Positions 1 through 8,382 of a DNA stretch of 64,000 nt are shown here, one piece after another; the first letter of the stretch is position 1; each line of letters begins with the position of its first letter. The notes beneath the pieces are model-generated. The model saw nothing but the letters and a program-made list of their open reading frames with translations. It was not told where the DNA came from and made no database searches. The DNA comes from Poteriospumella lacustris (lineage: Eukaryota; Sar; Chrysophyceae; Chromulinales; Dinobryaceae), in contig SMOI01000108.1 of the NCBI GenBank assembly GCA_008000375.1, positions 1 through 64,000 of the forward strand, written 5' to 3'. A program made the translations under genes and the position numbers.

Positions 1-1401
1 ACCAGCCTTGTAGATCCCAGTGAATAGGTCACTTAGATCCCAAGCTTTTCTAGTGTGTTACCCTTATAACACCACAAGGGTGACAATGCAACAACTTTCC
101 CCGCCCACACCCGCAATCCTGAGTTGACTCAGATCAATCTCTTGCTTGAGCACAGCAAGGTCAGTGATCAAATCTTTGAATTTTCCACCTGTGTTTATAA
201 TCTATTGCTGTCTCTTTCAAAAGGCCGGAAAAGCGGTTGGTTCGAAGGGTAGCATGATGCAAACCATCAAGGTGAAATCTGGTGCTGTGTCCATTCGAAT
301 TGAGAAAGACCCAATGGATGTCCAGGGGGTGTCTCTTCGAAAACTGACCATCGAAGGAAATGTTGGATCCGTCAGAAGGTAATACAGTTCCTATTTCTTC
401 TGAAGCGAATCTTTGATTGTTAACTTGTTTTAATACGCTACAGAGCGCACTTGCTTGTCCAAGAACTGTATGCCGAACCCACTTCCCTTCAGATGAGTGT
501 GGCATATGCTAATTATTTGAACAACGGAGGAACTCCTGTTGTCGATATTGGGGGACTTCCTTCTGGTCGCCCTGGTTCTTTCCCTGGAGCTCCTACCAGC
601 TTTGAGCCTCCGATGGCGCAGGCTGGTGCCGTTGACCCTGCCACTGGAACACATATGGTCCCTGTTCCTTTCCCCTCTCTTGTCAATTTTGGTGTGCAAG
701 CCGAGACGGTGAGACAGCTCACGGAAATGAAGGCTTACCTATGGAGACACGTAAGTCTTTCTCGTTCATTTTCATTGTTTGTCGACAAGATCACTTTATT
801 CACACGTCGCTTTCCACAGTTTGGTTTGGATTTGAACATCTCTCGCGAAGTGATTGCTGCCCCTGGTATGCACGCCGGGGCTGGTCGTGGAATACCCGAT
901 GGCGCTGGAATGGGCCCTGGGGGCTACCCGTCGGCGGGAGGAGTTCATCCTGGTATGGCATCTGGACCCAATCTTTCTCGCCCTCCTATGGGAAATCCTC
1001 GCGATGGATTGAATGCTTCCAACGGTACCCCTGCCGCACCTCGCCCATCGATCGAGAATGTGATCGAACAGCGTCGTGCCAACAATCCTCAAGAAGTTTG
1101 TTTCTCAGTGCCAAAGGCAGTCGTTGGCGCCCTTATTGGCAAAGGTGGTCAGCATTTACGGGATCTATCAACAGAATTTGGTGTGCGTGTGTACATAGAG
1201 AAGGAAGATTTCAATGGGAAACGATTAGTGGTTTTGTCCTTCGCTGGAAATCTTGCAGAAGCGACAGAAACTGACAGTAGCTCGGCAGCAGCAGCAGTGC
1301 AGAGATGTAAGGATCATATCGAGCGAATGATCGAAGAACAATTGAAGCAGAAGGCTGCTGGCAATGATATCAATTCTGGCATGGAAAATGTCACCGATTA
1401 G
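1..1401 (+). CDS. KH-domain RNA-binding protein, 5' end outside window
   Basis: Seen exons: an open segment ending at 159 (open from about 70), 224-378, 444-750 and 820-1401, ending in TAG. All joints are GT-AG and keep phase. An incomplete KH fold spans the first joint (GKAVGSKGSMMQTIKVKSGA). A second, classical KH domain near the C-terminus carries the GKGG loop (GALIGKGGQHLRDL). Between them lies a Gly/Pro-rich linker. KH proteins of the PCBP/hnRNP-K type bind single-stranded, often C-rich, RNA and act in splicing, stability or translation. The upstream exon border is unclear. The last intron (751-819) is 69 bases with no in-frame stop, so its retention would insert 23 residues. The family is secure; the exact orthologue is not. 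Confidence 0.8.
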
Positions 1402-1457
1402 ATGTCGGAAATTGACCATTTGTTTTTCCAGAAATTGTTTCTGAACGAAGAGAGTTC

Positions 1458-1579
1458 CCAAAGCTCTTTTTTGTTTGAAACATTTCAATTCGTTGTTTCC
1501 AGCTGCGTAGTTCTTAATTTACGGTTAGTTGGTTGTAATAGTAACAAATTGAAATGCATCAAACAAAAAAGAGCTTTGG
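1458..1579. repeat. 33-bp inverted repeat in the KH-gene 3' region
   Basis: Bases 1458-1490 and 1547-1579 are reverse complements with two mismatches and a 56-base loop. The stem contains CCAAAGCTCTTTTTTG at the outer end. It starts 57 bases after the KH stop codon, so it would form a hairpin in that gene's 3' UTR and in any antisense read-through from the gene at 1681. It could also be a small foldback (MITE-like) remnant. Confidence 0.75.
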
Positions 1580-1680
1580 AAAATCGTCAATATTCATCTC
1601 ACATGATTACAAGAGCAGCCCAAGCGCGTGGAGCCGTATAACTATGTTACAAAATAATAACCGCTTTTTACATTCAAAAA

Positions 1681-2499
1681 CTAACCACGCGCTCCAGTAA
1701 CTAAGATTTCACCACCATCGACCATAGCGACATCCATGAACGTCTTCTCACTGGTCAAAACATGTCGACCATATCGAAATTTTAGGTTGTCACGATTCCA
1801 AATGCGACACACGTCCTCTATCATGGTACCACATGACTGTTGAGAGCGAACGAGAACTTTTAGCTTTTTCATTGGAACCCCATCAGCTTCAAAAATTCTG
1901 GTATAGCAAATGACAGTGAGGTCGTCTTCGGAATCTTCTGCTTCGATCTGCGAATCATCGTTTCTAAACTTCCGCTTCTTTCGCGAAGCGTCAGCCACAA
2001 TCCGATCACCTTCTTGGACACCAATCTCTCGAAGGCTTAAACTGAGGTCAACAGGTTCATCCATATTCGAAAAATAATAATGTAGGTATGGGATGGTACT
2101 TTCCTCAACCTGGAGAATTTTAAGTAGGCAGTCGTGAACCTCCTTGAGCTTCATGTCCGAATAGACTGTAATGTCGACGACAGTATCTTCGCCGTGGTTG
2201 CTTGGGTCTATTCCATCGATAACTAACACTTCAACACGAATTGCCTCGCGGTCTTTGCGACCCATCGTTGCAGGCATGCTGTGGTGGATTTTCTTGGAGC
2301 AAGGTTTCTCGCGATCGAAGGAAGTTCAAAGGGCAGAATAATTCAAACGGAATGAAGCAATTAATATCTGGTTCTCTTACTTTTTGCGAAGTTGACTATC
2401 TGAGCATCCATTTAGTAATTTCTTTTTCTTGGCCAGCATCTTTGCCGCGTCTGGCGACCTGATGGAAGGGAGCCGCCTCATCTTGTGTCCGGCTGCCAT
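1681..2499 (-). CDS. Tandem ubiquitin-like (SUMO-type) domain protein
   Basis: Two exons on the minus strand: about 2499-2381 and 2278-1681. The donor AAAAA|GTAAGA and acceptor CCACAG keep phase and join an upstream ORF to the main one, giving about 239 residues from the ATG at 2499. Another in-frame ATG lies at 2601. The C-terminal ~65 residues look like a ubiquitin/SUMO fold (KLKVLVRSQQSCGTMIEDV, then FRYGRHVL, then MVDGGEILV) and end TGARG, which is not a GG processing site. The middle ~85 residues (ITVYSDMKLKEVHDCLL ... IGVQEGDRIV) look like a second such domain. An acidic/basic linker separates them. The arrangement resembles Rad60/NFATC2IP proteins with two SUMO-like domains, but the orthologue is unproven. 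It is divergent to HTATSF1, sharing about 180 bases. Confidence 0.6.
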
Positions 2500-2678
2500 G
2501 CTGGTGTCAGCGACAGCAACCGACAACGACAAGTCGCAAAAACTGAAACGGCAACCATGCTGTTTGTTGTTGTTGTTGGACGAACCATGGGAATGAATCA
2601 TCACAAGATGGAACGGAACAAACTACAATCGATTGTCGGCGAGTAACTCCCAGGAAACTGACAAAGAGGAAAGGCACA

Positions 2679-4421
2679 ATGGAGACTAGAAACAGTGATC
2701 GACCAGACGATGCATGGCTTTATCTAGATGCGAAAACTGGTGAACAGAAAGGTCCGCTGCCGACCGCAGTCATCAAGAGACTTTTGGAGAAAGGTTTGTT
2801 GGGGCTAGACTCAAAGACCATTGTATGGAAATCCGGTATGGACCAATGGAAAGCTGTTGCCGAAGTTCCAGAACTTAGTGCTGTGGTGGAATTTCAAAGT
2901 ATGCAGTGGTATTTCATGGACATGAACAATAGTCAACAAGGTCCGATCTTTTCTCGTTTCCTTATTCACAAACTCAAAGAAGGCGAGCTGGATGGTTTGA
3001 CTTTAGTTTATGGCGGAAAGAATCCTGAGTGGAGGAAGTTGTCTGAAGTGGCTGAACTCAAAGAGGCGCTTCTGAAGTTGGCAGAAGAAGAGGAGGCTCT
3101 TGAGCGAGCGCGCGAAAACGAAGAGCACCAAAAGAAGCTGGAAGAAGCTCAATTGATCTCTCAACAAACATATATCCCTTCAGATGACGAAATAGCGCTT
3201 CCTGTCTTTGATAAGTCCATGATGCAGAAAGATGTGCGAAGTATTCCAACCGAAGATAGTTCTGCACCGAAGTTCTTTGAAGACGACTCAGGAAACAAGT
3301 TTAAATGGGACGAAGAAGAGCAAGACTGGGTAATGATGGAAAAACATGAAGTTGAAGAGTTATCCCGTATGGCTCACCATCATGGTGCAGACTTTGACGC
3401 AAAACGAAAGCTGACGGGGTCAAAACGTGCCCATTCTAAAATTGGTGACGGGAAAAACGATGACGATCTAGATTCGGTCGCATCAAATCAGAGCAGCATC
3501 AGTGACCAGCACAGAGACAAAGCTGGCGGGGAAACAGATGCGGTGAAGAAGAAAAGGAAATCGCGAAAGAAGAAGAAGGTCGCCGTAACTTGGATCTATG
3601 TTGAAGGACTGCCCGGTGATATCACCTTCGACGAGCTGAAGCATCATTTTTCGAAAGTCGGCCTCATCGCCTTAAACCCACTGGACCAACAACCGCGAAT
3701 AAAAATTTATCGCGATCCTGATACGGACCTTTGCAAAGGAGATTGCTCAATTTGTTATAATGCAGTGGAAAGTGTGCAGTTGGCCGTAGATGTCTTCGAC
3801 GGTGGGTACATTCGACCCAATTTTCAAATTTCAGTGAAGCGGGCGACTTTTGATCATCATCAAAAGGGCGCAGCAGATTATGCTCAGCCTGGCACAAGCT
3901 CATCCGGTGGAAATACATTTAGTAGTGATAAAAATGTTGCTCGTCTGAAAGTCGCTCGAAGTGCCATGCGCGCGGCGCTGTCATGGAACGAGGACGATGA
4001 CAGCGGGATGGCTCGATCCTCTGCCCTCAAAATCGTCGTTTTAGAGGGAATGTTCGATCCAATTAGTTTCAAGAACCCCTCTTTCGAAAAAGAGCTTGAG
4101 CTGGACACAGCTAACGAATGTGCCAAATTTGGAGTTATCGAAAAGCTGACCATTTTCAGCAAGCATCCTCGTGGAATCATTATCGTCAAGTTTGCCACTG
4201 GCTTTGCTGCTCAAGAATGCATTCGTGTCATGAACGGTAGATTCTTTGGTGGTCAAAAAATAAGAGCGTTCTATTGGGATGGTGCCACCAATTACGCTGT
4301 TCAATGCGTAAATCTGGAGGACGAAGAGAAGGAGGAAGAAGCGCGTCTCGAAGAGTTTGGCAGTTGGCTGGAGCAAGAGCAGGCAGAGCTTCCAGAAGAG
4401 TTCCGCTTGAGAACTGAATAG
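2679..4421 (+). CDS. HTATSF1: TatSF1/CUS2-type U2 snRNP splicing factor with two GYF-like domains
   Basis: Single exon, 580 residues. Residues ~10-60 and ~77-125 are two GYF_2-type modules (WLYLDAKTGEQKGP and WYFMDMNNSQQGP, each followed by a W-rich tail). A coiled Glu-rich stretch and FKWDEEEQDW follow. RRM1 is at ~305-400 (WIYVEGLPGDIT) and the C-terminal RRM/UHM is at ~450-540 (IVVLEGMFDP ... MNGRFFGGQKIRAFYWDG), the hallmark of TatSF1/Cus2. The family helps U2 snRNP assembly by contacting SF3B1. GYF modules occur in plant TatSF1 homologues; two in tandem are less usual. The last 97 coding bases lie inside the inverted duplication (4325 onward), and a copy sits at 6904-7000. Family assignment is firm. 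Confidence 0.88.
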   Translation: METRNSDRPDDAWLYLDAKTGEQKGPLPTAVIKRLLEKGLLGLDSKTIVWKSGMDQWKAVAEVPELSAVVEFQSMQWYFMDMNNSQQGPIFSRFLIHKLKEGELDGLTLVYGGKNPEWRKLSEVAELKEALLKLAEEEEALERARENEEHQKKLEEAQLISQQTYIPSDDEIALPVFDKSMMQKDVRSIPTEDSSAPKFFEDDSGNKFKWDEEEQDWVMMEKHEVEELSRMAHHHGADFDAKRKLTGSKRAHSKIGDGKNDDDLDSVASNQSSISDQHRDKAGGETDAVKKKRKSRKKKKVAVTWIYVEGLPGDITFDELKHHFSKVGLIALNPLDQQPRIKIYRDPDTDLCKGDCSICYNAVESVQLAVDVFDGGYIRPNFQISVKRATFDHHQKGAADYAQPGTSSSGGNTFSSDKNVARLKVARSAMRAALSWNEDDDSGMARSSALKIVVLEGMFDPISFKNPSFEKELELDTANECAKFGVIEKLTIFSKHPRGIIIVKFATGFAAQECIRVMNGRFFGGQKIRAFYWDGATNYAVQCVNLEDEEKEEEARLEEFGSWLEQEQAELPEEFRLRTE

Positions 4422-4877
4422 ACCAACTGCAGCGCATGGATCTCCATGTATTATGTATAAACTCGTCGGCATTAACCAATTATCTCGCTGGTACACAGCA
4501 TTGTAGTGCGTAATCCGTAGTTTGTTTTTGCAATAATAGAGACGGAAGTTACATACATTGAACGGTGCTCATGGCCAATGACATGTATCACAACAACTTT
4601 ACAGTATTGAATGGAACTATAGACCATAGACACTGACAGTTGAGCGATGTCATTTGTCTACGCGCGTGGACTCGTTTGGTGACAAACGACACGCGACAAT
4701 CGGTGCCCAGTGGTGCTGTTTGTTTCCAGTCTCTTTCATCGGTGCTGACTTGTTGTTTGTTGTTCGTTGTATTGCTTTGACTCCGGCGATGAATTGATGA
4801 AAAGCATCCACCTCGACTGGAACTTTGCACATTCGTCTTTATTTTATATATCCCTGAATTGATAATTGACCTTGCAA
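4422..4877. other. Intergenic region between TatSF1 and uL11m (left copy)
   Basis: The 456 bases lie wholly within the duplicated arm and are repeated at 6448-6903. They must hold the 3' end of TatSF1 and the uL11m promoter. A TATA-like stretch (TTTTATATATCC) sits about 25 bases before the ATG. No other gene is visible. Confidence 0.6.
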
Positions 4878-5470
4878 ATGAGCGGAGTTGTTTTGAACAG
4901 AACTGTTCGGCTTCTGGTCGGCGCTGGTGCCGCCAAGCCTGGTCCTGCCATCGGTCAAGCGTTGGGTCCTCTCGGTGTCAACATGGCTGAATTTTGCAAA
5001 CAATTTAACGATCGTACAAAGAACTTGGAGAAGGACACGCCCACACCCGTGGTTCTCTCAGGTATCATTGCCTGCCATGCATGATGCAGTTGTGACTCAT
5101 ACTTATGACGACCTACTCTGTTGTTGCCTCATGATTGTGTGCAGCATTCTCCAATCGTACATTTACCTTCATCACAAAAACGCCACCCACTTCGTGGATG
5201 TTGAAAAAGTGCGCAAATATTCAGAAAGGCAGCGGCAGGTAATAACTGTTTCTGAGTCTGCGCTTAACTTCACGATTTACCTTTCCGCTTATGCTGTGTT
5301 TACTTAGGGCGCGCCATGACATCGTCGGAAAAGTTCACGCTAAGCAGATTTACGAAATAGCGAAACTGAAGCAACGGGATCCTCACATGAAGGACATCGA
5401 GTTGGAATCGCTGTGCAGAAACATTGTTGGCAGTGCATTTTCCATGGGTCTCGAAGTAGTTCGTGATTAG
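4878..5470 (+). CDS. MRPL11: Mitochondrial ribosomal protein uL11m, copy 1
   Basis: Three exons: 4878-5061, 5145-5238 and 5308-5470, giving 146 residues. Introns of 83 and 69 bases are GT-AG and in phase. The N-terminal domain has the uL11 signature ([19 protein letters not shown], then [13 protein letters not shown]). Exon 2 supplies [17 protein letters not shown], and exon 3 the rRNA-binding C-terminal domain ending MGLEVVRD. uL11 forms the base of the large-subunit stalk and contacts translation factors. The lack of a long presequence is common in uL11m. A second, apparently identical copy faces it tail to tail 384 bases away, so transcripts that run past their ends would be antisense to the partner. 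The family is certain; mitochondrial rather than plastid location is inferred. Confidence 0.9.
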
Positions 5471-5854
5471 TAAAGTTGGTTTAACTATGTCTCTTTATCC
5501 TTAATTAGCTTTAGCTTTTGTGTTTGTGCCCTTCGTTCCGCGTCTGATTGGAGGCTGCTTTATTGGGCAGGGTCATCACGTCAATGCAGAATTGAAACTA
5601 AAGCAAATTGCATTCGATTGAGAACCTTGGTAGCGTTCAGAATGTTCGTCTCTGCCTTATCGATCTATCACGCTACCATTGATGAGCTCCTGGCAAACCA
5701 GTTGCATGAGTGAATAGACGAAGTGTGGTGTGGGCAAGTCTCCTGTCGGCCACAGAAGAGATTTCTTTCCTATAATGAAGGACGGTGGGATATAATCGGG
5801 CGTAAACACAAAAAGCACAGAGCATATTAAGAAAGGATAATAGAATTAAGTTTA
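5471..5854. other. Spacer between the two uL11m copies
   Basis: It holds the two converging 3' flanks. Its ends resemble each other as diverged inverted sequence; compare GCTTTTGTGTTTGTGCCC at about 5515 with the reverse complement near 5800, GCTTTTTGTGTTTACGCCC. The middle, about 5560-5770, is unique. I see no ORF or tRNA. Confidence 0.6.
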
Positions 5855-7000
5855 CTAATCACGAACTACTTCGAGACCCATGGAAAATGCACTGCCAACA
5901 ATGTTTCTGCACAGCGATTCCAACTCGATGTCCTTCATGTGAGGATCCCGTTGCTTCAGTTTCGCTATTTCGTAAATCTGCTTAGCGTGAACTTTTCCGA
6001 CGATGTCATGGCGCGCCCTAAGTAAACACAGCATAAGCGGAAAGGTAAATCGTGAAGTTAAGCGCAGACTCAGAAACAGTTATTACCTGCCGCTGCCTTT
6101 CTGAATATTTGCGCACTTTTTCAACATCCACGAAGTGGGTGGCGTTTTTGTGATGAAGGTAAATGTACGATTGGAGAATGCTGCACACAATCATGAGGCA
6201 ACAACAGAGTAGGTCGTCATAAGTATGAGTCACAACTGCATCATGCATGGCAGGCAATGATACCTGAGAGAACCACGGGTGTGGGCGTGTCCTTCTCCAA
6301 GTTCTTTGTACGATCGTTAAATTGTTTGCAAAATTCAGCCATGTTGACACCGAGAGGACCCAACGCTTGACCGATGGCAGGACCAGGCTTGGCGGCACCA
6401 GCGCCGACCAGAAGCCGAACAGTTCTGTTCAAAACAACTCCGCTCATTTGCAAGGTCAATTATCAATTCAGGGATATATAAAATAAAGACGAATGTGCAA
6501 AGTTCCAGTCGAGGTGGATGCTTTTCATCAATTCATCGCCGGAGTCAAAGCAATACAACGAACAACAAACAACAAGTCAGCACCGATGAAAGAGACTGGA
6601 AACAAACAGCACCACTGGGCACCGATTGTCGCGTGTCGTTTGTCACCAAACGAGTCCACGCGCGTAGACAAATGACATCGCTCAACTGTCAGTGTCTATG
6701 GTCTATAGTTCCATTCAATACTGTAAAGTTGTTGTGATACATGTCATTGGCCATGAGCACCGTTCAATGTATGTAACTTCCGTCTCTATTATTGCAAAAA
6801 CAAACTACGGATTACGCACTACAATGCTGTGTACCAGCGAGATAATTGGTTAATGCCGACGAGTTTATACATAATACATGGAGATCCATGCGCTGCAGTT
6901 GGTCTATTCAGTTCTCAAGCGGAACTCTTCTGGAAGCTCTGCCTGCTCTTGCTCCAGCCAACTGCCAAACTCTTCGAGACGCGCTTCTTCCTCCTTCTCT
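5851..7000. repeat. Right arm of inverted duplication 1 (1150 bp)
   Basis: This is the reverse complement of 4325-5474. Because it ends in a truncated TatSF1 tail with no full gene, the left arm is likely the ancestral locus and this is the derived copy. Confidence 0.93.
5855..6447 (-). CDS. MRPL11: Mitochondrial ribosomal protein uL11m, copy 2
   Basis: Exons complement(6264-6447), complement(6087-6180) and complement(5855-6017). It is identical to copy 1 in all translated frames, including frames crossing intron 1, so both encode the same 146-residue protein. It has its own copy of the 456-base upstream region and could be transcribed. After its promoter lies only a TatSF1 tail fragment. 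Identity in introns and intergenic DNA means either very recent duplication or ongoing conversion; the diverged shoulders favour conversion. Confidence 0.88.
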
Positions 7001-7064
7001 CCATCTCCCGAATAACCCATGGGGCATTGAAGAGCGTAGTTTGTGACACCGTCCCATTTAAAGG
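6904..7064 (-). pseudogene. TatSF1 C-terminal fragment with a diverged shoulder
   Basis: Read on the minus strand, 7000-6904 is an exact copy of the last 97 coding bases of HTATSF1. Upstream, 7064-7001 still encodes a related peptide (AFKWDGVTNYALQC against AFYWDGATNYAVQC), with largely synonymous changes, and then a short unrelated stretch. No further TatSF1 sequence follows, so this is a truncated gene tail. The synonymous-type divergence implies that this piece spent time as functional coding sequence. Confidence 0.75.
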
Positions 7065-8017
7065 CTAACTGATACTACGACGATCTCACAACGATTCGAA
7101 ATGTACTGCCGTCCAACAGTTATCTTATCGGCTCGTTGTCGTCGATGTTACCTCAATACCGTTTTGGATGAGAAAGCTCTCCACTGAAATTTCCAAAACG
7201 TTAGAAGAATGTACTACAACTACGATACCACACTATACACGTACCTCTTCTGAAGAATTGGCTCTCCTCTCCACCGAATTGAATATTGGAGGAATCGATG
7301 TCTTGCATACAACTACACGCTTTGTCGATTTCAATGGTCGTGAGTTGCAAATCCAAAATTACTGCATGAAACAAGAATCATTAATGACCAATGCTTTCTT
7401 GAAGAAGCGGCAACAACTTACTGACTAGCAACTTCTGCACTGCAATTCGTATTCGGTCACTTTCAGTACAGAATACGTTGGTCATATCCACAATTTCCAG
7501 TACGTGAGATGAATCGAAAATGGACGAATCAGTGAACGTATCCAAAGGCTTAACATTATGTGTGGTCAATTAGAAAAAAGTGGCTGTGGCTGTGAAAAAG
7601 TATGCAGTGCGTACCTGCTCACCAATTGTTGCCCAGGCTTCTTCGGCTTTGAGCTTCATGGCAATTGACAATGACTCCAAATCGTGGCTGCAGCGCGCGG
7701 TGAGATATAAATTAATATATGGGCGATAGAAATCGTACTAACCTTGTTTCTCGAAGAAGAGCGAGGGTGCTTTCAATCTCAGAACTTACTGCAACATCGA
7801 GAAGGTAACTCAAATCTTCATGACCCGATGAAACAAAGAATGGTCTCCATGGCGAACTCGGACAAAGAGTTTTAAATATTGAAAATCTATTTCGTATCAA
7901 GCTGAGCAAGTACGAAAGGTACTGTTTGACCGATTGATAGTGGTCTCGCCATGCATGAACCAAGTCGCCAAATGACTTGACAGTGCTCTTCAACGAACCT
8001 TGAAGCTTCTTATCCAT
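7058..8017 (-). CDS. Six-exon gene of unknown function (229 aa)
   Basis: Exons on the minus strand: 8017-7743, 7687-7615, 7548-7422, 7361-7245, 7183-7152 and 7123-7058, ending TAA. All five introns are GT-AG, 28 to 73 bases, and every joint keeps phase, which is strong support for the model. The protein is largely helical: MDKKLQGSLKSTVKSFGDLV at the start, DLESLSIAMKLKAEEAW in the middle, and ITVGRQYISNRCEIVVV at the end. There is no signal peptide and no membrane segment. I do not recognise it. A distant likeness to the C1orf109/AIRIM ribosome-maturation factor (similar length, helical, a late paired helix) is only a guess. Its final codons overlap the diverged TatSF1 shoulder, so the duplication boundary may have supplied its current stop. 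Confidence 0.6.
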
Positions 8018-8382
8018 GATTTATTTATCGCTATACAGATAGAATTGTTTTCGTTCCCAAACATGCGTTGTGATTCACGATTTCCCTGCTTTCTTTTTTG
8101 GTTCACCTGGCGATCAAAGGTCAATCAATCAAGAGAGGAAACCGGAAACCGGGAAGGCGAAGGCTCGTCGTCGTGGTCGTGGTCGTCGTGCTTTCACAGC
8201 AGAGGAGCCACGATGATGATGACGAGCATCCTTCACCCTTGGCCTTCAGCTTTGTTGGTTTACTATCACTTTGGCATTGTCATGGATTACCACTTATCAA
8301 TCCAGTCTCTTTGTTCGATATTGACCTCCTGACGTTCTCACTCAAGCTTTCCGACCATGTCATTCTGAGAGACAACGAAACA
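8018..8382. promoter_or_regulatory. Divergent promoter region
   Basis: 365 bases between the start codons of the unknown gene (minus) and the S1-domain gene (plus). An in-frame extension of the S1 gene reaches back to 8098, but it is low-complexity (a run of valines, then DDDD). The ATG at 8383, followed by a hydrophobic leader, is the better start. Confidence 0.5.

Larger units (their letters stand above)
4325..5474. repeat. Left arm of inverted duplication 1 (1150 bp)
   Basis: Pairs base for base with 5851-7000 (coordinate sum 11325, no indel seen). It carries the TatSF1 tail, the intergenic region and the whole uL11m gene including both introns. Every ORF translation I compared between the arms is identical, introns included. 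Past the ends, similarity continues in diverged form: outward 4261-4324 against 7001-7064, inward about 5475-5545 against 5780-5850. Confidence 0.93.

Noticed and set aside
5475-5850. tRNA or snRNA in the uL11m spacer
   Set aside because: No cloverleaf, T-loop or Sm-site arrangement could be traced.
4325-7000. Palindromes as pure sequencing or amplification fold-backs
   Set aside because: A fold-back would have identical flanks ending abruptly. Here both palindromes have diverged homologous shoulders, one with synonymous-type changes. Collapsed-assembly polishing is still possible and is listed as a test.
7168-7428. 86-codon plus-strand ORF
   Set aside because: It lies opposite exons 3 to 5 of a minus-strand gene whose five splice joints all keep phase.
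7058-7560. GrpE or C1orf109 identity for the six-exon gene
   Set aside because: Only weak pattern likeness; no diagnostic motif such as the GrpE HEA segment.
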